Shown one piece after another: positions 58,701 to 64,000 of a stretch of 64,000 nt of DNA. The stretch spans positions 310,001 to 374,000 of the forward strand of contig NZ_JQJY01000005.1 of NCBI RefSeq assembly GCF_000745775.1, written 5' to 3'. Every line of letters starts with the position of its first letter. The stretch's first letter is position 1. Source of the stretch: Flavobacterium sp. ASV13 (GTDB taxonomy: Bacteria; Bacteroidota; Bacteroidia; Flavobacteriales; Flavobacteriaceae). The position numbers were made by a program, and so were the translations under genes. Below the pieces are notes generated by a model that was given only the letters and a program-made list of their open reading frames with translations, was not told where the DNA came from and searched no databases.

Positions 58701-58732
58701 AAAAAACCATCACATTTCTGTGATGGTTTTTC
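58701..58732 (-). terminator. terminator of tRNA-Thr copy 2
   Basis: AAAAACCATCACA / TGTGATGGTTTTT perfect arms with a TTTC loop, between the two tRNA genes. Confidence 0.9.
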
Positions 58733-58736
58733 GTTG

Positions 58737-58810
58737 AGCCGATAGAGGGACTCGAACCCACGACCTGCTGATTACAAATCAGCTGCTCTAGCCAGCTGAG
58801 CTACATCGGC
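58737..58810 (-). tRNA. tRNA-Thr (anticodon TGT), copy 2
   Basis: 74 nt, identical in sequence to copy 1 as far as I can compare by eye. Loop TTTGTAA gives anticodon TGT. Confidence 0.97.
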
Positions 58811-58823
58811 CTCATTACGGGTG

Positions 58824-58854
58824 CAAATATAAAGCGGTTTTTCGTTTTTCCAAA
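58824..58854 (-). promoter_or_regulatory. promoter of tRNA-Thr copy 2
   Basis: TTTG (58851-58854), 19 bp, TATATTTG (58824-58831), followed by CACCCGT. Confidence 0.8.
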
Positions 58855-58886
58855 ATAAATTTGCCCTTTTTTATACTTTTTTTTGC

Positions 58887-59153
58887 TTACAATTCGTTGA
58901 TTTTAGCAATCAATTGATTAGCAACTTGTTCCAATTCTACATTTATTTGCTTGAAATGCGCTTTTTTATTTTCAACGTTCTTTGCGTTCACTTTTGTGAT
59001 CAAAGTATCAAATGCAGCGATAGCTTCATCAACTAAAGCATTCGTTTCTGGAGTAGGATTTCCTGTTGTTGACATCTCAAACAAGTAAACTGCCTCAATA
59101 ATATCTCCTAATACGAAATTGATGTCTTTCTTTAAATTTTTAACGTTTGCCAT
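58887..59153 (-). CDS. small conserved-looking helical protein, function unknown
   Basis: 88 residues, mostly helical by pattern: NLKKDINFVLGDIIEAVYLFE, then NALVDEAIAAFDTLITKVNAK and KKAHFKQINVELEQVANQLIAKINEL. No signal or membrane segment. I do not recognise the family. The start at 59153 (MANVKNLKKD) has its own consensus -7 element 28 bp upstream, supporting a real gene. It lies between the tRNA pair and manA. Confidence 0.75.
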   Translation of the reverse strand: MANVKNLKKDINFVLGDIIEAVYLFEMSTTGNPTPETNALVDEAIAAFDTLITKVNAKNVENKKAHFKQINVELEQVANQLIAKINEL

Positions 59154-59180
59154 TTTTATTATAATTTTAATTTGCGTTTG

Positions 59181-59188
59181 CAAAAGTA
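59181..59188 (-). promoter_or_regulatory. -7 element for 88-residue protein gene
   Basis: TACTTTTG on the minus strand, 28 bp before the ATG. Confidence 0.6.
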
Positions 59189-59210
59189 CACATAATCTTT
59201 AGATTAAGTG

Positions 59211-60179
59211 CTATGAAATGTAAATTTCTAAAATTGAAGCTTTTCCACTCAAAATAAATGCATTTATCGCAGCGGGAACTAAAACAGTATCTCCTTTTTT
59301 ATAAGTATGTTTAAAGCCATTATATTCAATTTCAAAACTTCCTTCGATACACATATAAACTGTAAAAGTTTCACCAGATTTAGAAACCTCGATTTTATTA
59401 TCTAACGGAATAAAATTAGTTGTAAAGTAAGGACAATCAACAACTGTATTTGAAGTATTTGACTTTGTTTCATATTTCTTTTGTGTATCAACTTTATTGT
59501 AATTGATTGCATCTAGAGCCAAATCCACGTGAAGTTCTCGTTTATTTCCCTGCGCATCTATACGGTCAAAATCATACAAACGATATGTGATGTCAGATGT
59601 TTGCTGAATTTCAGCAACAACCAATCCGGCTCCAATTGCATGAACTGTTCCTGTTTCTAAAAAGAAAACATCTCCAGGTTTTGCTTTTACATCATCTAAA
59701 ATCGAAACTAGTGTATTATCATGCAAATGTTTCAAATATTCTTCTTTACTAGAATCTTCTTTGAAACCAACGATAATTCTTGAATCAGAATCGGCCTGCA
59801 TTACATACCACATTTCTGTTTTTCCAAAAGAATTATGACGTTCTTTTGCCAATTTATCATTCGGATGAACCTGAATTGAAAGATCTTCACGCGCATCTAA
59901 ATATTTAAAAAGCAATGGAAACTGTTTTCCAAAACGATTATAAACTTTGCTTCCTAAAATTTCATTTGGAGTTTCATCAATAAGTTCCATTAATGATTTT
60001 CCTTTCAACTCACCATTTGAAACTACACTAACATCTCCCTGAACAGTTGACAATTCCCAACTTTCGCCTGTAATTTTAGAAACAATAGGTTTATTTAAAA
60101 CTGTTTTCAGTTTTTCCCCACCCCAAATTCTTTCTTTTAAAATGGGCTCAAATTGTAATGGATATAATTCTGTACTCAT
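59211..60179 (-). CDS. manA: mannose-6-phosphate isomerase, class I
   Basis: 322-residue zinc cupin that interconverts fructose-6-P and mannose-6-P, feeding GDP-mannose and surface glycans. Zinc ligands are visible: Q/H in SIQVHPND (about 99-106), E in KTEMWYVM and H in TGTVHAIGAG. Length fits the short bacterial class (Bacillus ManA type). It is the last gene after bcp in the same direction, with a 63-bp gap, so it may have a separate promoter. Confidence 0.94.
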   Translation of the reverse strand: MSTELYPLQFEPILKERIWGGEKLKTVLNKPIVSKITGESWELSTVQGDVSVVSNGELKGKSLMELIDETPNEILGSKVYNRFGKQFPLLFKYLDAREDLSIQVHPNDKLAKERHNSFGKTEMWYVMQADSDSRIIVGFKEDSSKEEYLKHLHDNTLVSILDDVKAKPGDVFFLETGTVHAIGAGLVVAEIQQTSDITYRLYDFDRIDAQGNKRELHVDLALDAINYNKVDTQKKYETKSNTSNTVVDCPYFTTNFIPLDNKIEVSKSGETFTVYMCIEGSFEIEYNGFKHTYKKGDTVLVPAAINAFILSGKASILEIYIS

Positions 60180-60242
60180 ATATTTTTTTTCGAGGCCAAT
60201 ATCTTTATTATTTAGATATTGATCTAATACTATTTTCTTAAT

Positions 60243-60701
60243 TTATAATACTAATTCTTTAATAGTTTCCAATGCTTTCGGAATATGTTTCGCAGCATTC
60301 ATACTATCAAAAATCAAAATAATAACACCATTTTTGTCCACAATATAAGTGACTCTTCCCGGAAGAAGGCCAAATAAATTATTGCGAACACCAAACAGTT
60401 GTCTTAATCTTTTATCCTGATCTGAAAGTAAAATAAAAGGCAACTTATGTTTATTTGCAAATTTGTGATGCGATTTTACACTATCACTACTTATACCAAT
60501 AACTTCGGCTCCTAAATCCTTAAAATCTTCGTATTGATCGCGGAAACTGCAAGCTTCAGTAGTGCAGCCCGGCGTATTATCTTTAGGGTAAAAATAAATC
60601 ACGAGTGGCTTTCTTCCTAAAACGCTCTGGCTTTCAAAAAGTTCTCCGTGACTATCTTTTGCAGTAAAATTCGGAACTATATCTCCTATTTTTAATGACA
60701 T
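60243..60701 (-). CDS. bcp: thiol peroxidase, BCP/PrxQ type
   Basis: 152 residues. Peroxidatic and resolving cysteines are five apart in TPGCTTEACSFRD (about 44-56), the BCP alpha-2 arrangement. It reduces hydroperoxides with thioredoxin. 3 bp after queD, so cotranscribed. Confidence 0.94.
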   Translation of the reverse strand: MSLKIGDIVPNFTAKDSHGELFESQSVLGRKPLVIYFYPKDNTPGCTTEACSFRDQYEDFKDLGAEVIGISSDSVKSHHKFANKHKLPFILLSDQDKRLRQLFGVRNNLFGLLPGRVTYIVDKNGVIILIFDSMNAAKHIPKALETIKELVL

Positions 60702-60704
60702 GTA

Positions 60705-61115
60705 TTATTCTCCTTTATAAGTTACAAAATTGCGGTCCGTTTCATTCAGAACGATTTCCAAGTCGAAATCAGGCTGAATTCTTTTTCTAATTTTATTCCA
60801 TATCACAACTGCAATGTTTTCAGCAGTTGGATTCAAATCCTGAAATTCCGGGACATCCAGATTCAGGTTTTTGTGATCAAACGGAATTTCAACTTCTTCA
60901 AGTATAATATCCGCTAATACTTTCACATCTAAAACAAAACCAGTTTCCGGGTCAATTTTTCCTGTAACACTAACCGTCAAACCATAATTGTGACCATGAA
61001 AATTGGGATTATTGCATTTTCCAAAAACAGCATTGTTTTTTTCCGATGTCCAATCTTTCCTGTATAATCGATGTGCAGCATTAAAATGTGCTTTTCTTGA
61101 TATGGTTACTCTCAT
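60705..61115 (-). CDS. queD: 6-carboxytetrahydropterin synthase (QueD/PTPS family)
   Basis: 136 residues. Zinc histidines in FNAAHRL (H15) and NFHGHNY (H40, H42), the catalytic cysteine in FGKCNNPN (about C33), and ETGFVLDVKVLADIILEEVEIPFDHKNLN typical of PTPS enzymes. Its role is probably queuosine synthesis; no preQ1 riboswitch or other que gene is near. 22 bp after idi. Confidence 0.92.
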   Translation of the reverse strand: MRVTISRKAHFNAAHRLYRKDWTSEKNNAVFGKCNNPNFHGHNYGLTVSVTGKIDPETGFVLDVKVLADIILEEVEIPFDHKNLNLDVPEFQDLNPTAENIAVVIWNKIRKRIQPDFDLEIVLNETDRNFVTYKGE

Positions 61116-61137
61116 TTAGGCTTTTGGTTAGTTTTGG

Positions 61138-61665
61138 TTATAATTTATGGTCTTCAAGATAATGGTCAAATTCATCAAAAATTATCTTAAACCAAACAGT
61201 ATAAATTTCGGGCTGTTTTTCAATATCAGCTTTAACATCTTCAATACTCATCCATTTCCATGCTTCAACTTCTTCTGGATTAATGTTCGGTTCATCATCA
61301 TAATAGCCAATCATTACATGATCTAACTCATGTTCTGTCAAGCCATTATCAAAAGGCGCTTTATAAATAAAATGAAAAAGCTCTTTTAATTCGGCTTTAA
61401 ATCCCATTTCTTCATACAACCTTCTGCTTCCCGCTTCAATGTTACTCTCACCTTCACGCTGGTGGCTGCAACACGTATTCGTCCAAAGTAAAGGGGAATG
61501 GTATTTATGATATGCTCTTTGCTGCAGCATAATTTCATTTTTATTATTTAATATAAAAACTGAAAATGCTCGGTGCAAAAGCGCTTTTTCATGTGCTTCT
61601 AATTTTGGCATCAAGCCAATCTGCTCGTCGTTTTGGTTAACTAATATTACGTTTTCTTCTGTCAT
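61138..61665 (-). CDS. idi: isopentenyl-diphosphate delta-isomerase, type I
   Basis: 175-residue Nudix-fold enzyme that isomerises IPP and DMAPP. Catalytic cysteine in WTNTCCSHQREGE (about 59-71), Nudix-like RRLYEEMGF and glutamates in EHELDHVMIG. First gene of a run idi-queD-bcp-manA on the minus strand. The presence of a type I enzyme is normal for flavobacteria. Confidence 0.95.
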   Translation of the reverse strand: MTEENVILVNQNDEQIGLMPKLEAHEKALLHRAFSVFILNNKNEIMLQQRAYHKYHSPLLWTNTCCSHQREGESNIEAGSRRLYEEMGFKAELKELFHFIYKAPFDNGLTEHELDHVMIGYYDDEPNINPEEVEAWKWMSIEDVKADIEKQPEIYTVWFKIIFDEFDHYLEDHKL

Positions 61666-61925
61666 ATGGCGTATTGAATTAACAAAAATACGAAAAAAGA
61701 AATGGCTATAAAATCCTAGCAGACATTGTGAAAAGTTTAACTACTTTGATGTTTTCATAAAATTCTGACTACCAAAATACTACATTCATTATCGAAACAA
61801 AAATCCTTTAAAAATAAGATACAAAAACTGCTCCAGTCGTTTTTACGTAAATAACGAAAAGTTAAAACATACTTAAAAAAAACTGAATTGTAATCTAGCT
61901 GACATTTCGAAACAGAATCCCACCG

Positions 61926-61933
61926 TATCTTTG
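61926..61933 (+). promoter_or_regulatory. msrB-msrA -7 promoter element
   Basis: TATCTTTG, 27 bp before the msrB ATG at 61961. It also excludes the longer TTG start at 61931. Confidence 0.6.
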
Positions 61934-61960
61934 AACATCAGATTAATGCACCAAAAAACT

Positions 61961-62515
61961 ATGAAATCTAAAAACTTAATTTTCAGCCTTTGCTTTGTAC
62001 TGCCACTTTTTATTCTTCAAGCATGTGGACAAAACACAAAAAAACAACCTGCAAAAATAACTTCAATGGAAAACAAAATTGAAAAACCAGGAAATCCTTA
62101 TTATTCAAACACAGATACCACAAAATTAAATGTTAGCAATGCCGAATGGAAAAAGGTTTTACCTGAAGATGTTTATGCCGTAATGCGCGAAGCTGACACC
62201 GAAAGACCTTTTACAGGAAAATATTGGAATACAGATGAAAAAGGCACTTATTACTGTGCTTCCTGTGGCAACAAACTTTTTAGATCGACTGCTAAATTTT
62301 CGAGCAGTTGCGGATGGCCAAGCTTTTTTGAACAAGACAACAAAACAAGCGTGGTTTATAAAAATGACAATTCATTAGGAATGGAAAGAATCGAAGCGCT
62401 TTGTGGACGTTGTGGCGGACATCTTGGACATTTATTTGACGACGGCCCTGAACCAACCGGAAAACGCTATTGCATGAATTCGATTGCTCTTGATTTTATT
62501 CCTGATAACAAATAA
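61961..62515 (+). CDS. msrB: exported peptide-methionine (R)-S-oxide reductase
   Basis: 184 residues with a lipoprotein signal (ILQACGQN, cysteine about 22). MsrB domain: zinc CASC and CGRC pairs, [25 protein letters not shown] and catalytic cysteine in [12 protein letters not shown] (about 172). Repairs R-methionine sulfoxide in envelope proteins. 7 bp before msrA. Confidence 0.95.
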   Translation: MKSKNLIFSLCFVLPLFILQACGQNTKKQPAKITSMENKIEKPGNPYYSNTDTTKLNVSNAEWKKVLPEDVYAVMREADTERPFTGKYWNTDEKGTYYCASCGNKLFRSTAKFSSSCGWPSFFEQDNKTSVVYKNDNSLGMERIEALCGRCGGHLGHLFDDGPEPTGKRYCMNSIALDFIPDNK

Positions 62516-62522
62516 TCCAATT

Positions 62523-63131
62523 ATGAAAAATTTACTTTTAATCTGTTTATTTGCTTTATCGCTAAACGGATTTTCACAAAATAAAAAATCCTCCAATTTA
62601 GAAACAATTACATTGGGCGGAGGCTGTTACTGGTGCGTTGAAGCTGTTTATGAAAATTTGGACGGAGTAAAATCTGTTGTTTCCGGATTTTCGGGTGGAA
62701 ATGTCCCAAATCCTACTTATGAAGAAGTTTGCACTGGAGAAACTGGTCACGCTGAAGTGGTTCAAATTACGTACGATAAAAACGTAACTGATATTAATGA
62801 AATCTTCAAAGTCTTTTTTACCGTTCATGATCCAACCACTTTAAATCGCCAAGGTGCAGATGTCGGAACACAATATCGTTCTGTTATTTTTTATAAAAAC
62901 GAAGAGCAAAAAAAAGCCGCACAAAGCATTATTGCCGAATTAAACAAAGCAAAAGCCTACAGCAATCCGATTGTAACAAAAGTAGAGCCTTTTAAAGCAT
63001 TTTATAAAGCTGAAGATTACCATCAAAACTATTACGCAAACAATAAAAATCAGCCGTACTGTAAAATGGTTATTCAGCCAAAAATAGAAAAGTTCGAGAA
63101 AGTCTTTAAAGACAAACTCAAAAAGAAATAA
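62523..63131 (+). CDS. msrA: exported peptide-methionine (S)-S-oxide reductase
   Basis: 202 residues with a signal peptide ([14 protein letters not shown]). Catalytic [18 protein letters not shown] (cysteine about 33), [20 protein letters not shown] and [12 protein letters not shown]-epimer counterpart of the upstream MsrB; both are exported, forming a two-gene envelope repair operon. The ATG at 62523 is used. Confidence 0.95.
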   Translation: MKNLLLICLFALSLNGFSQNKKSSNLETITLGGGCYWCVEAVYENLDGVKSVVSGFSGGNVPNPTYEEVCTGETGHAEVVQITYDKNVTDINEIFKVFFTVHDPTTLNRQGADVGTQYRSVIFYKNEEQKKAAQSIIAELNKAKAYSNPIVTKVEPFKAFYKAEDYHQNYYANNKNQPYCKMVIQPKIEKFEKVFKDKLKKK

Positions 63132-63135
63132 CAAT

Positions 63136-63170
63136 AAAAAAGGGAAATGATTAATTCATTTCCCTTTTTT
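63136..63170. terminator. bidirectional terminator
   Basis: AAAAAGGGAAATGA / TCATTTCCCTTTTT arms with a short TTAAT loop, between convergent msrA and META genes. Confidence 0.93.
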
Positions 63171-63192
63171 TATCTAAGCTAGAATACTAAAT

Positions 63193-63627
63193 TTATTTAG
63201 CCACTTTTTTAAATCGCATCATTGGTACATCACCTTGAATTAAGTTTAATTTTCCATCTTTATCAATAGAATAGCTTGTGATTTTTTTCATTTGCTGTAA
63301 AAATTGCTGTTCGCCTCCTCCATCACAAAACATTAACGTGCTTGGTCCTGGTTCTCCAAAAGTCAACGATTTTCCGCTTAAAGTATAAGGCGCACTGTAT
63401 CCGTTACATCCATTGTTTCCAAAAACTTTTGCTTCTTTTTGATCAAAAGTAATCTGCGGTTTTTTATTCGGATACAAACCTTCAAAAGCGATTCTTGGCC
63501 CAGATATATATTCTAATTCCCAAGTTGTATCAAATAAATTCCCTCCGCCTGAAGCGTCTTTTGATGCCTTGCAGGAAGTTAACAATATCATTAAAACTGA
63601 AACGGCTACGAGTGTGTATTTTTTCAT
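63193..63627 (-). CDS. META domain lipoprotein
   Basis: 144 residues: lipobox (LLTSCKAS, cysteine about 19) and a META/HslJ-like domain with TTWELEYISG, PQITFDQKEAKVFGNNGCNGYSAPYTLSGKSLTFGEPGPSTLMFCDG. Related to HslJ of E. coli (novobiocin tolerance/heat shock), but the function here is unknown. Convergent with msrA. Confidence 0.88.
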   Translation of the reverse strand: MKKYTLVAVSVLMILLTSCKASKDASGGGNLFDTTWELEYISGPRIAFEGLYPNKKPQITFDQKEAKVFGNNGCNGYSAPYTLSGKSLTFGEPGPSTLMFCDGGGEQQFLQQMKKITSYSIDKDGKLNLIQGDVPMMRFKKVAK

Positions 63628-63889
63628 AAAAAAATGTGTTTTGAAGATTAATATAATTGTTTTTTGAAGATTAAAATTATTCTATAAATTCCTTTCTCAA
63701 TATTCGTGCCCAGTTACACGATTTATTAAAGTTTAAATTTCCCGACAAACTGTAATTTTCTAATCTCTAAGTTACATCATTTTGTTTAAAACAATATTAA
63801 TCAAACATTTAAATTACAATTTGTGATTACATTTTTTTTGTAATTTGCAGTTATCAAAAAACTAAAAATCATCAATAAAAAACCACAAA

Positions 63890-64000
63890 ATGAAGCAATT
63901 ATTCGTATTCTTCGTATTCTTACTTACAATCAGCCAAATTCATTCGCAGGAAAATCTTCCAACGGATTACCTTTCAAAAGAGTTTCACAAAGGACGCCGC
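63890..64000 (+). CDS. probable exported aminopeptidase P family protein (5' part)
   Basis: An ATG at 63890 opens a frame that runs off the window (37 codons). A signal peptide (QLFVFFVFLLTISQIHSQ) is followed by ENLPTDYLSKEFHKGRR, which resembles the start of the N-terminal domain of Bacteroidota Xaa-Pro aminopeptidases. Only this piece is visible, so the enzyme name is provisional. The upstream leader has a TAATTTG promoter-like motif. Confidence 0.55.
   Translation, partial: MKQLFVFFVFLLTISQIHSQENLPTDYLSKEFHKGRR

Overview
The window is AT-rich chromosomal DNA (roughly one third G+C by eye) from a member of the Bacteroidota, most probably Flavobacterium or a close relative. This rests on Bacteroidota-type promoters (TAnnTTTG at -7, TTTG or TTG at -33, 18-20 bp apart), few Shine-Dalgarno sites, and gene families typical of the phylum: HmuY, DUF4369, DUF6607, OMP_b-brl_3 receptors, DUF4173, and SGNH/MBOAT cassettes. 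No prophage, IS transposase, CRISPR array or rRNA was seen. The only clear mobile-type module is a YoeB toxin-antitoxin pair. Several palindromic or short-period intergenic repeats look dispersed.

Layout. 1-4.4 kb (minus): rhomboid protease, mutL, ribH, a TPR membrane protein. 4.6-7.6 kb (plus): recF, DUF2461, a GT4 glycosyltransferase. 7.7-13.5 kb: a secreted unknown, murB, a PaiB-like flavoprotein, a GT2 overlapping an ECF sigma factor, a TonB protein, a PH-domain protein. 13.5-19.9 kb: M48 protease, lipA, gap, a TPR hybrid histidine kinase, lpxK. 19.9-22.4 kb: yoeB/antitoxin with a double palindromic operator, Nif3-like protein, and a partner 'zinc-ribbon' protein that has lost all four cysteines. 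22.5-26.7 kb: hydrolase, an ArsR-type regulator divergent from a P450 plus ABM-monooxygenase pair, rluF-type pseudouridine synthase. 26.8-29.2 kb: a small winged-helix regulator with two membrane-protein genes that share an operator-like palindrome. 29.5-33 kb: corA, folD, ffh. 33.3-38 kb: an operon of two SGNH esterases (one with a LysM inserted in the catalytic domain) and an MBOAT acyltransferase, probably a surface-glycan or peptidoglycan O-acetylation machine. 38.2-42.4 kb: HmuY-like lipoprotein, heme-type TonB receptor and divergent DUF6607 gene around a symmetric, Fur-box-like promoter region. 42.5-57.9 kb: argS, outer-membrane receptor, cutC, fabH, S9 peptidase, an orphan ABC ATPase, lipocalin-ompA, htpG, two lipoproteins. 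58-64 kb: DUF5362, two tandem tRNA-Thr(TGT) genes, a small unknown, the idi-queD-bcp-manA operon, secreted msrB-msrA, a META-domain protein and the start of a probable aminopeptidase P.

The most unusual signal is not a gene. Many gene junctions carry runs of degenerate 7-8 bp tandem repeats (CAAAGNNN/CTTTGNNN, GATNCTAA/CTAAGNNN, GTTTAAYC, GTTTCAN) in strict phase. They often occur as inverted pairs and often include the stop codon of the adjoining gene. Other points worth checking are a MutL with all endonuclease motifs degenerate, a histidine-free HmuY homolog beside a receptor that keeps the heme histidine, a P450 lacking the I-helix threonine, and the LysM-SGNH/SGNH/MBOAT cassette.
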